Assembly (NCBI RefSeq): GCF_001522545.3
Contig: NC_031770.1
Coordinates: 20,730,105-20,794,104, forward strand
From: Parus major
Lineage: Eukaryota; Chordata; Aves; Passeriformes; Paridae
Length of the DNA stretch: 64,000 nt
Direction: 5' to 3'
Shown here piece by piece: positions 48,710 through 60,500 of the stretch. The position numbers and the translations under genes were made by a program. A model generated the notes under the pieces. It saw only the letters and a list, made by a program, of their open reading frames with translations, made no database searches and was not told the origin of the DNA. Within the stretch, counting starts at the first letter, position 1. The number at the start of each line of letters is the position of its first letter.

Positions 48710-49225
48710 GACACCTAATACGGTTCCCAGGGAAGTCAGGGAAGCGACTCGTATTCACTTGAAGAAAGGTACAACTGAGGTGATTTTGCTCTCCTCCTTC
48801 ACACCAGTGGCCTTCTCCAGCCTCTAAGATTTGTGTTGAGCTGTTGTTTTTGGTTTTCAGGGTTGGTTGTTTGTTTTTTTAACTTACGTGCCTAACCACA
48901 AATTTTCTTGTGCCAGAGAAAGTGGCTGGTTTTATTTTATCACATTCGGAAGATTTCTGTCTGCCAAAGGACCAAGAAATACTTCCATGCTCCATTGCTG
49001 TGCAGTAATATTGTGAAGATCATACTTATCTCAGGGAATAGCTTTTAAATATCTTCACAGCAGCTGCTTGTTATCCATGCAAGCTTCTCCTTTGGAACTC
49101 TAGAGGAACAGAGTGAGCAAGGAATATACTGACTGCAGTAGTAGAACAGTTAATGGGGTTAATATGAAAAGTTGTGGGGTAATCTGAAATTTATTTCACA
49201 CCGGGGTGTTAAAGTGCCACTGAGA
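48710..49225 (-). repeat. right arm of a long inverted repeat bracketing the SMYD2 promoter
   Basis: Inverted partner of 46730-47200. It has an extra stretch of about 18 bases near 49145-49165 that the left arm lacks. It lies just upstream of SMYD2 exon 1. Confidence 0.85.
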
Positions 49226-50480
49226 GGAGCAGCAAGGCCTCCCAGATCAAGGCACCTCAGTCCTGAGCAGGTTTGCAGTTCAGGTCACAGGGAGCTCAGG
49301 TGTTGTGGCCTCCTGGATAGAGACATAACCGGAATGTGGCATAGATAGATAACCGGAATGGGACCTGCCAGGTCCCAGGAGCAGCAGGAGACAAGGTGGG
49401 TGGGAGTCCACAGGGAAGCTAGTCAGGAGGATTAGGGCGTGGTTGTACCCTCAGGGCCCTAACAATATGCTATTCCACATAACTAATTTATATCCAGTTG
49501 CATATCTTTTGCTTCTCTGATATTCTCATCCATTGTAAAATGTTGAAATTAGTAGATCCACTGCAAAAGTAATGTATCTTTCTGGACCAGCGTTACTTGA
49601 GTTAGTTAAAACATCACTGTTTTCACAAGGAAAGACTGAGCAATGAAAAATAGGTCCAGTCCTTGAAAAGTATCCTATCACCCTCAACAACTGAGCTGGA
49701 TGTTGATCACAACCAACTGTAGAGCTGCAGGGATGGAATTAAGGTATCCAGTTAAAGTAATAAGAGCAGGATCTAACCAAGTGCCTCATCTAGTGTGTGA
49801 GGACTGCCATTTACATCCCAGTTCACTGTAGATTGAGAATGTCAAGCTCAAAGGTCTGGACTCTTAATTACAGACTATTCTATATCTAAATATATTTTAA
49901 AATAGTGATTGATAATGTATTTTATTTAAGAATTAATTAACATTAACTGAGAAACTGCCCTTATGGTCAATCCAGTTTGATTAATTTATAGATCCATTAT
50001 AGTTAGACAAATAGAGTCACAGCTCCTAAGCCCATCTACTCTGATTTCTTACACTGCACAAGCTAGCAAATTCCTTGAACTAAGTCCTGCTCAAAGTAGA
50101 GTAAAACTCTAGGAAATAACTGGTCTCAATTTTAAAATGTTCCTAATAAGTGGTTTTACAAAGAAACCCCTGGTAAACGTATGTACTTTATTTTCACCTT
50201 TAAAATGCCCAGCTGTCTCTTTGGCTGTTGTATCTTGTTATAGCATTATAAACTTTTGAAATATTTTCAGCTTTTTTTCTCTCTACATCAGTAAAATGAA
50301 ATGGTTGAGTATTTACCTCTGAAATCTGAAAACAGCATGATCTACTCCTCTAGCAAAATCCTGGTCACACTGACAGTGTGAAATTAGTGACAAATTCATA
50401 CATTTTTTTCCCCCAGAAATCAGCATTTAATTTGTGTTTCAAATGACACTGTTTCCAAATAAAACACATCTAACAACTCA

Positions 50481-50526
50481 TATTGATGATTTTGGAGGTC
50501 TTTCCCAACCTTAATGATTCTGTGAT
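50481..50526 (+). repeat. CR1 LINE 3' tail fragment
   Basis: Plus-strand match to the CR1 end: TTTTGGAGGTCTTTCCCAACC followed by AATGATTCTGTGAT, the terminal octamer-type repeat. Only the last few tens of bases are present. Confidence 0.75.
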
Positions 50527-52082
50527 GTTCATTATCAGATCACTTCTAAGCAGTAACTTATGCTTCTCTAAGATGGTGTGGGTTCACTGATGAGAAGGTT
50601 ATGAGAAGGTGTCTTTTGGGGGGAACCAGCTGGAATGATGGCAAATGTTATCACACTTCTGTTCCACATTATCACCCTTGTAAAACAGCTGACAATTTGA
50701 TTATGCCTCAGGTAATGAGGAAAAATTCAAATTTCAGTAGGTCTCTTTTTTAATAAAGAGTCATTTAGTTTTAAAAACAAAAATAATAATTTACTAAATA
50801 GGCTTTATTCCACACTGAAAAATATTGCTTTCCAAAAGATAACGCATGGATTTATTCACAAGAGTGAAATTCAGCACCGGCCTGCAGTCCCATTCAAACC
50901 CTCCAGGAGAAATTCAACCAGCTGCCTGCATAGCTTTTAGCTTCCTTTGGATGGCTTCAAAAATAAAACTAGTTTGATAAGTTATTAATGAAAACAGTTT
51001 GGTGATTACTTTGTTATTTATCCCATCCCCTGTTTTCTGTATTTATACAAAACCTGTAAATAAAACATATTCTTTTGGATCTTCCTATTTTATCTGTGTT
51101 TTCATACCATGTTCATCAGAAGATCTGAACTTAGGTTTTATGAATCAATATGAATGCTTAAATAAATAATGGTTTATTGCAAAACACAGTAATCAATTCA
51201 TGAAGACTCTCAAGGCTTTAGCCATATAAATATGCATGCAAAAGCTGAATGAAAAGTCAACACCAGGGAGTTTTCTGCAAGCAGAAAGAGGCTGGAGTGC
51301 TCCCTCTCCCCACTGTTCACAAGATGAGTGGAGGAGTCCGTGTCTGCAGAACGTGTTGAGGACCTGGCAGGACTGGGTGATAAAATACTTTGCTAAATTA
51401 TACTTTATATCTGCAGAGACTCGTACTTCTCATCTCTTCTCTCTTTTTTAAACTTCCATCATGTCTGCTTTAAATAAGAAAGATGATGGCTCATGAAAGG
51501 GATGTGAAGTAGGGTATAGGTTTAAGAAAGTCACAGAACAAAGTGTCCTGCCGGCTCTTTGAATTTCTTAAAATTAAGGAGTCTTTAGAAGCAGAGCTGT
51601 TCACCTTCACTCACAACCTTGGAGCCGCTCTTTGGAAAACCTTGTGTGTTTGACAGGGAAAGATCCATCCCTGTTAGTCACTTTTAGTTAGGCTTAATCA
51701 CTTAATCTTCCAGAAACGGTACTGCCGAACCGCAGCCTGCACTCTCCAGGAATGGCTGCATGCCCTGTGCCCAGAGCTGTCTTTTTGTGTTACGTGTCAC
51801 CGCAGACTTTAGCCAGAAAGGTTCTGAACTTGGAAAGGGAGCAGGGAGTCACTCGCTAAGACACAGGGCCCCGAGCAAACTGGAGGGGGAGCTAGGAATA
51901 AACAATAAAATCAGCTACAGGGTAGGTACAAGAAACAATCATAGGCCAGCAGCCTATGAGGAGAGAAAGGACAAAGGGAACGGTATATAACCTTTTCTAT
52001 ATTTAATGCAATTATTTCCAGAGAGATCTGGTGTAGTAACCTTGTCTTTTTTATCCTTTGTTTTTTCTTGGGGTTTTTTTGG

Positions 52083-52127
52083 TTTCTTTTTTTTCTTTTT
52101 TTTCTTTTTTTTTTCTTTTTTTCTCCT
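52083..52127 (+). repeat. 45-base pure pyrimidine tract
   Basis: Uninterrupted T/C run made mostly of T8-9 blocks separated by single C, within a broader T-rich stretch starting near 52046. Low complexity. Confidence 0.9.
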
Positions 52128-54489
52128 GAACCTTTTGGTACCATCAGCTGCTTTCAGCTCACCAGTACAGGTTCTCATAACAGGGGCAGCTGGAAGTACA
52201 TCCCACAGTGCAGTGTAAGTACCAAAAAACTCAGCATAAGCTGGTTTAATAGGTTTTGTGGGTAGATTTCATGGCATGTCCTAAATTCTGTCATGCTGTA
52301 GCTAGGCAGCTGTTTCTGGTATTTTTTCAATTTATGGGTAGTTTGGGTTCAGATTTGCACCTTTTCAGCAGGTGAGTGCATTATTCATTGTGAACCAGAG
52401 ATTAAGTGTGAATGTAAAAACTCAGCATGAGCTGGGAAATCCTGCCTTTCAAAGAAGAAAAGTGCAATTAATCTCTTTTAGGAAATAACCTGTAAGGTGG
52501 GAGGGAGTTCAGGGATGGCAGTGGGTTCAGAACTCAGTGGGGGCTGCAAGGATGTTGTGTCACCGATGTGTCTCTAGGCGGATGTGCTCCCAGCTCCCAG
52601 CCCTGGAGGGGCCTGGGTGTGACATTCAAAATCTGTCCTCATGTTATCTTCTACATCTGTGCCACTAATTGTTGACATGTTGACAGTGTTGACATTGCCC
52701 ACTACTGAAACACAGACAAAAATACTCTAGAGATGTCATGGTTCTGTTGATAGTCAGAACTTCGTTCCCAGTCAAAGAGGACTGGTGGAAGTGGAGAAGA
52801 TGGGCAACCCTATGGAGATGTCTGACTCTTCTCTTTAGAAACATTGTGACATGAAAGACACAGAGATCTAGAAAGAGGTTCCTAATTTTTAATTTTTTTC
52901 ATGAAAGGAACGAACTCCTCACTGCCCTCACTATCAGGTGCCTCCTACAACCTTATCAGTATTAACATCCCTACTGCAAGTGCAGGACTAGAAGTAAAGA
53001 CTCAAATTTCTGCCTAATATATGGAAGTGATTTGCCTGGGTTAAACATATTGTAATCCGCTCATTTGAAGTTTACAGGCATTTTTAATATGTCATTATAG
53101 AAAGCCTGTACACAAATTTCCAAAGACAAAAAGTGACAGCAGCACAAATGTGGTTTCAGGAACATATCATGATGACAGAGCTGGATGACTGTGGGGAACA
53201 GGCAAGGGCAGCAGTTAGGTGTGAATGTGACACTCAACACTCAGATGCTTGCAGTTCACAATTTGCTTTTATCAGAATCAGCAACCTCACAACTGCCTTT
53301 CTGTGTTAACTCCAGCCTGCCCCTGGCAGACCTGCATTAACCTTTGCTTATGGAGCCACGGCAGGACTCAAGCAAATAAAAAACATATTATGTCAGATCC
53401 TCCATTGGTGTAAATTAGCATCTCTCCACTGACTTTGAAGGAGTGGCACCTGCTTGCTCAAGTTGAGGATCTTACCCAGTGCTACTGTAGCATCATTAAG
53501 TTGTCACATTCTTCCCCTGCCTCTCCTTTTGTTGTCTAGCTGCAACTTTTCTGAGTTGAAGACTAGAGAAGGGTCTTTGATCCTCTGATAACTCCTTGAG
53601 GCTCCCTAGGATAATTGGCCAGGACACTTTCTGAGTTATCCAGGGTCATTTTATCTGCCCTTTTACTTGGAGAGGGATTACAAGCAAGAGAAAAATCTTG
53701 GAGCCTTCACAGATGCAGACGACCTACACGAGTGTTGCCGTGTGTAGTAGGTCAGGCACCCCTCCTGACATGAGGGACACCCCATTGCCACCAGGCTGTA
53801 TTTAACCTATCCTGCTACTGATGTGGAAACAGAAACCCTTCAGGGTGACCTGGGCCCTAAGACTGCCTAACTCTTTTTTCTAAGCACACTGGGGGTGCTG
53901 AAAAAGGGAAGTGTATGAGCTGCTTTTCTGCTGATGGAGGTATTTACTACTCACTGTACCAAGCAATCTCTCCATATTCTCTAAAGTTCTCACGGTAAGA
54001 CATTTTCTTCAGTTCTAACAATGAGTTTTGCAGCTATTCTTTAAATCTCTGGGGGTTTTTTCGGCATTGTGAAACATACTATCACTGAAACTGTGAAGTA
54101 TTTCAGTAGCCACACCAATGCTGTGTAAAGATGTAACATCACATCTGTGAACATATTCATTACTTTTCTATTTGTTTTTACAAAGACTTCATTATCAGTA
54201 CAACCAAGAGTAATTTATATTTAACTCAGCTACAAAAATGCTCAAATGCCATGCCTAAAACTGACCCTTTCCCAAGCCACACTAAAAATATCTATATTCA
54301 GTGATGACTTCCCAGAGATAAAACATTTTTGATATTTGCTGTTTAATAAAAGCATTGTTCTGCTAGGGGGTATTTCACCCAGGCTGTACAATATTTTTTA
54401 AAATCAGAATGTTTTGCAAAATTAAATCAAATGCCTTACAAATTTCTCAGTATATCACACTGAGGCAGTTACCTTTTTAAACAAATTTG

Positions 54490-55195
54490 TAATCTAATCA
54501 GGTTTGTCTGACAAGACCTATTTTCCATAAAATCATGCTGACTGGCATTAATTACTTCCTGTCCTTTCATTCTTTATCAGTTGAATCCCATATTCTATTA
54601 TTTTGCTCTCGCCCTCACCTCCTCTCCAGTCTGAAGTTAGGTTCACTGGCTTGTATTTACCAAGGTCATCATGTTTGTCCTTGCTGAATACTGGCGAAAC
54701 ATCAGTCTTCTTCCAGTCTTCTGGAATTTCTGTGTTATTTCAAGACCTATTAAAAATTAACATGTGGAAGAAAGAATTTCCTCCGCCAACTATTTGAGAC
54801 TCCTCAGGTGCAAATTATCTGGGCCTGATGAATTACAGGTTTTTATCACAAGTAGATATTTAACATCCTATTTGGTTACTAATGGACTGAAAAAGGCTTT
54901 GGCTTCCCGATATGATACTGCTGTTTTCCTGCTTTTTCCAAATCAAGGAGAGACATATTTATTGAATATGGCTTTATTCATTATTAATGATTTTACCACC
55001 TTCATCTAGTTCCTGGCAAATTCCATTGCTGGGATTTCTTCTGTGTATACTATACTTCACATACTCCTTTTTTCTCCTTGCTGGATATACAGTTACCTTA
55101 ATTTTCAATGTCCTGTGTGTCGTAATTTTCTCTTCCTTTTTGCTGCAGACCCCTATTCCTCCCCCTAATCTCTTCTCCAACAAAACAAAGTAATA
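54490..55195 (-). repeat. old amniote-type CR1 LINE fragment (reverse transcriptase region)
   Basis: Long ordered similarity, in reverse complement, to the ancient CR1 family I recall from turtles and other amniotes. Blocks include CATGCTGACT, GAAGTTAGGTTCACTGGCTTG, CTTCCAGTCTTCTGGAATTT, CAAATTATCTGGGCCTGATG and ACATCCTATTTGGTTACTAATGG. Many indels and stops; not coding now. Confidence 0.75.
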
Positions 55196-56341
55196 GCAGG
55201 AATGAGAGAGAACTGTAACTAATATTGTTCTTACCTTATTCTCTTACTCTCACGGTTTAATTTCATGAATGAAATGAAAAAAGAAAAAAAGGCATTGAGT
55301 GGGTGTATTCTGGAAATCAAAGAGCCTTCTTTAAGTATACCAGCTCCCTCTTACAAGGTATGATTTGACCCTTTTGACTGAGGAGCCCATCTTTCAGTAG
55401 GCTAATGCATGTCCACATTGTCAGTGTTTTTTCTGTCAACCACCTCTTCTGCTTTTCCTTCTGTGCCTGCTTTTCTTCATGAACAGAGGCAGAGAATACA
55501 CAGATTTTGCTGAGACAAGAGCCACCATCCATCATCAGATGACAGGTACTTCTACTTCTTGAAAGATGAAACCTGGTCCAGTAGAGTACTAAATATTTGT
55601 AGAGGAGTACTGTGGTGAGAAGTATCACACCACCAGCAGCTGGAGGGCCTCCAGATGTATTTGTACAGAAGTGTGGTGCTCTCCCACCTCTGCATTAGGT
55701 ACCAGAGTGCATTTGAAAATTAAGTCAAATATAGACTGTATTTTCATTACAGTCAGTGGCTTTGGGAATTTTCATTACTTGAAACAATTTTTTTTTGTCG
55801 TGGTCATTTGGCTTTTGTGGCATCCACTTAAGTGCATGGGAGTGAAAAAACAATGTATTAAGGCTTGAGAGTTTTGCTCTGGGCCTGGGCTAATGAGCCT
55901 TTGGAGATGGAGAGCACTCTTAATTTGTGGTGTTTGCTCAATGTGTATGGAATAACATGTCCCTGAAGCTGCAGGCCCTGTGGTGCCTCTTCCATGGAGA
56001 AGGGTTGTGTGAGCTCAGGGATGTGGTAAGGGAATATTTGAAGGGCTGGATGTTGTGAGATAAAATGGTGCAGTCTTGTCCGTGTTGCCTTTGGGAATGT
56101 TTTCTGGAGGAAACCATCTGTCACACGGCCATTGTACTCTTTTGGGGATGCTCTTGGAATGATCCAGAATGGAGACAGAATAAGTGTGAACTGGTCAGGG
56201 ATTTCAGGTATTCAGCACTGTGGAGAATTGTGCTGTGAAAGTATTTGAGATACAGACAAGTACATTTTAGATAAATACTCACATCTCCCTTGTCAATTGT
56301 CAGTGCTTTCAGTGCTTTCAGGGTTAAGAGAATGGCAATAG

Positions 56342-56396
56342 CAATAATAATAATACTAATTCTACTACTACTACTACTACTACTACTAATAATAGT
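56342..56396 (+). repeat. compound (AAT)n-(CTA)n-(AAT)n microsatellite
   Basis: AAT repeats, then a (CTA) run at 56362-56388, then AAT units again. Confidence 0.95.
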
Positions 56397-56770
56397 GATA
56401 AAACAACAAGAACTTTTGTCTTATATGTGACTGCTTTGCAAGTTTATATCACTGAGAAGCCTCTCAATGGGGTGAGAAAAAAAGGCTGTGTGGGCCTTTA
56501 AGTTGTCAGAATCCATACATGCAGTTGGAGCACCAAGACTGCAGAGAGTAAATTAACTCAGAGCCCAAGTGTGTGAAGGGACCAGTATGGTGAATATGAT
56601 TGAACAGACGGAAAAGAAAATGTTCTTTAAGACAACAGTTTGGAAAATCCCAATCTCTTAGGAAGAAAATGAGGCTATTCAGCAACCGATCTGGGTAATA
56701 CAGAAGGGTTTAGATCTACTCAAAGGTTTGGTGCAAATATTAAATGAAAGTAAAAACATTGTTTTGTTTA

Positions 56771-57550
56771 CACAGAATCAGAGAATGGTTTGGGTTGTAA
56801 GCAGCCTTAAAGACCATCTAGTTCCAAACCTCTGCCATGGACAGGGACACCTCCCATTAGACCAGGTTGCTTAAAGCCTCTTCCATCCTGGCCTTGGACA
56901 CTGCCAGGGATGGGACATCCACATCTTCTCTGGGCAACCAGTGCCTCACAACCCTCACAGTAAAGAATTTCTTCCAAGTATTTAATCTAAACCTGCTCTC
57001 TTGCAGTTTAAAGCCATTACCCTTTGTGCTATCTCTACCTGCCCTTATACGAAGTTGCTCTCCAGCTCTCTTGTAGGTCCCTTTAGATCCATAGGGCATC
57101 TGTAAGGTCTCCCTGGAGCCTTTTCTTCTCCAGGCTGAACAACCCCAGCTCTCTCAGCCTTCCTACAGCAGAGGTGCTCCAGCCCTGAGGTAGTTGTTGT
57201 GGTGTCCTGTGGACTCATTACAGCAGATCAATGTCCTCCCTCTCTTTGGGGCCCTGGAGCTGGACACAACACCTCAGGTGGGGTCTCACCAAAGCAGAGT
57301 AGAGCGGGACAATCACCTCCCTGGACCTGCTGCCCATGCTGCTTTGATGCTGCTCAGTACACAGTTTGCTTTCTGGGCTGCCAGTGTGCATTGTCACGTC
57401 GTGTTGAGCTTCTCACCCACAAACACCCACATGTCCTTCTCTGCAGGGCTGCTCTCAATCCCTTCATCCCCCAGCCTGTACTTGTGCTTGGGATCACCCT
57501 GACCCATGTGCAGGATCTTGCTCTTGGTATTATTGAATTTTGTGGATGTA
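56771..57550 (-). repeat. 5'-truncated CR1 LINE
   Basis: Reverse complement of a CR1 3' portion. It begins at the 3' tail with CAGAATCAGAGAATGGTTTG and runs through CTCCAGGCTGAACAACCCCAG, GGTGGGGTCTCACCAAAGCAG and TGACCCATGTGCAGGATCTTG. It covers the end of the reverse transcriptase region and the 3' UTR; the 5' part is absent, as is usual for CR1. It is much better preserved than the fragment at 54.5 kb, so younger. Confidence 0.95.
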
Positions 57551-60500
57551 TTTACATGTTATTTTACTCTGTTTCATCAAAAGAATAAAAAAAACAAAAA
57601 AAATCCCAGGAATTAATGGACAAATACATCAATCATAAATTCTGTCCCCAAAAACAACCATGTTAACAAAGTCAGTTTCAAACACTAGAAAACTAGGAAC
57701 AGAAATCTGCATTCCCAAAGATTAATATTATACTTTTCCTCCAGCACTAGAAGGGGAGTAGGGGTTCTCCATACTTCAAGAAATATCTTAAGGAACAAAA
57801 GAAAGACAGAGAACAGGAGATGAATTTAGATTACAGTACTGAGGGTTGAAAACTGTTCAGCTGGACCACAGTACCAACTTCAGTGAACACACTCAGGAAG
57901 AGAATGAGACTCTACTGCTCAATCGGTCTGGGAAACTGTTGCAAAGTGTTGAAATCACAGCTCACCAGTTAAAACATCTTCAGAGAAAATCCACAGAGAC
58001 AAAACTTCCTTAAAGAGGGAAAAGAAAGAAAATGAGCCAATGCAAAGCTGCTTCTCAAGGGAGTTGTGTAAAAAAGGAAAAGTCCTGAAATGTATGCAGG
58101 AATGAGATTAATTGAAGCAATCATGAAAGCAGTAAGACATAATATTGTCACCTCAGGAATGAAATAAAGATCGGGTAAAAAAACCAAGTGGATACACAAT
58201 TCACATTAACACTTAGGGAATTCGAACTTATCCCTTTTTATGACATCTGATAATGCTTTGGATGATATTGAATTGTGATTCATGTATTCAGAAATATTTT
58301 TGTACTATCAAAGGCATTCTTATGAACAAAATAAGCTCTTGATGAGTCAAAACTGGCTCACAAAATTGTTGTGTAATAAATTAAGTTAATCAACTCAAGG
58401 AGGGCTGTTCTTACTTTTATATTTTCTATGCCTCCTTTTAAAAGACATTCTCATTTTATTAAACATTTCTGGGGTCCCTTTTCTTCAAGCCATAAAAACT
58501 GGCAAGGGTATTCTTGTGTTAAGAATCTGTGACTAAAAATAGTTGTCTCAAAATGATAACCTAAATCTTGCCACTTTGCTTTAAGCTTCCATCTCCTGCC
58601 TCTCTGAGATTCAAAACATGGTTACTGTGTGATATTTATGGAAAAGAGAAAAATAATAGACCATGTTTCATTCGTTCAATTACCTTAACCTTTAGTCTTC
58701 TATACATTTCTTAATATACCCAGCATTTGTCTTCATAGATGTGGAATTACTTAATTTGGTCACTAACTCTGTAAATGCAAAAAGTGAGTAATGAAACTTA
58801 TTTCTTAGACAACATCTCTTTAGTCACTATAATTTTTATTGCTCATCATAAGGCCATATGGAATATCTCATGTTCCTTTCCCTTCTGAACAATGTATGTG
58901 AAGACAATTTTATGTCAGGTGTTATGGCCATGCCAAACAGGGGCTAGTGAATCCAGTGTTGTTATAACACAGTTATAGGTGCTAGGTGACCTTTTGAATG
59001 AAAATTTCTATTTGTATTACTTTCATTTCTCCAGTCCATTTTGGAATAATCTGGCCTCTAATTATTAGCTCAAGCAATAGTCTGAGCTATTTTTCCACAG
59101 TGGATTAGCACCTTCAGATTATAAAGGCATCAGATCACCCTTGAAGTAGCTGCTGTCTTTGTCCACTGACAAATATTAGGCAGCCCAAAATCATGGAAAT
59201 TATTTTGGAAATGGAAATGAGTTAACACCCAAGACAAAACCACTGTATTTCAGAAAGACAGAAATGTAAGAATTACATCATAATTCTAGGACTGAGATAT
59301 GCCAAACACTTCATGAAGAGTTTTCTCAGGGACATAAATAAACCCTTGCTCTACTTACTTCACCTTTTAACATAAAGTCCTGAGAGGACATTTGCCAAGA
59401 AACATTTCTATAAGTGTTTGTATTTTGGCCTTTGTTTCAAAATTATAGGAGAAAAAGATTGAAAGCTCATTTTTTTCCTCCCTCTTCCACACTAGTGTTG
59501 TTTCATTGGCCTAATCAGAATGAGAAGGCAGTTGTAAATTAATATTTGTCTGGCTTTGACAGTTTTCTCACTAATTTACTAAGCTTCCTAGCCAAAAGAC
59601 AAATAATGCTTTTGCACATATGGGAATTTAATATGCCTAAAACCACGGAGTTGTAAGAAACACTCCTTGTAATGTATATCTCTCTACACATTTTGTTAAA
59701 GGAAAACAGAAAGAGAGGGAAAGGGCCTGTTATAAGATAGGCCTTTTATGAAAAGTTCTGGATAGCATAATTGGAATAGAAACAAGGGGGTCCTATAGAA
59801 ATGTAACAGAACACTATAAAATTACTCTAAAACCTATGGAGCATTATATCTTTTATATGAAGTTTTTTGAGCCATTGTATAGAATTTAATAGAAGAGGTA
59901 TCTGAGATATAGGATGGTAGGGGAAAAAAAAAAAAAAAGCTGTAGAAAGCGTATCGTTTTGTGTTAAATTCCACAGGAGTTTTCCATAAGGGCTGGGCTG
60001 TTTCCGAGTGTATCCTGTGCGTGTTTCTTCTCTCTCTACTCCTGTGGCGAGCTGAACTTTGGTTTTAGTCTGCAGCACATTCTGAATGCACGAGTAGCCT
60101 TTTGTGGGGAAAAAAGAAGATAGTTCTCTCTCTCATTAATCTGCAGATTCATGTGGAAGTCTATGCTGTCTTAAACTTTATTGGCAGGTCACCATGCAGC
60201 TGCATGAGCCATTGTGTTTGAGTTCTAAATGGGGACGTACAATAGGCACTGTACCTTCTGGTGTAAAACGTACACAGGAAATCACATACCACTACCATCA
60301 GCAACTGAGGTTTTGTATTATTTCAATGGACTGAGGGCCCTTTTTTAGTGCACCAGGGAGCTAAGAAAGTGTACATAAAGGACAGCATAACAGCATCAGG
60401 CATCCTTGCCTGAGTTCCTGAGTTGGTAGAAATGAGAGAAAGTACCATTATTTTTTTTTTGGTGTTGATGATATCCAGGGCAGGTTGATTATATATGAGC

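Larger units (their letters stand above)
47990..48710 (-). promoter_or_regulatory. SMYD2: SMYD2 CpG-rich promoter and first exon region
   Basis: Sequence on both sides of the N gap is strongly GC- and CpG-rich (best at 48090-48343 and 48554-48690) compared with the AT-rich surroundings. This fits a CpG-island promoter. No TATA box is assignable; the start site is probably in or just right of the gap. Confidence 0.75.
49226..54490. other. intergenic region upstream of SMYD2
   Basis: No gene recognised. It contains a short CR1 tail (50481-50526), a pyrimidine tract (52083-52127) and a small repeat of ATAACCGGAATG near 49326 and 49350. Confidence 0.7.

Noticed and set aside
47870..48827. Long frames crossing the N gap on both strands
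   Set aside because: They are open only because N bases cannot make stops. Only the SMYD2 exon 1 frame has family support.
57194..57588. + strand frames of 102 and 129 codons
   Set aside because: They are antisense to a CR1 LINE, not host genes.
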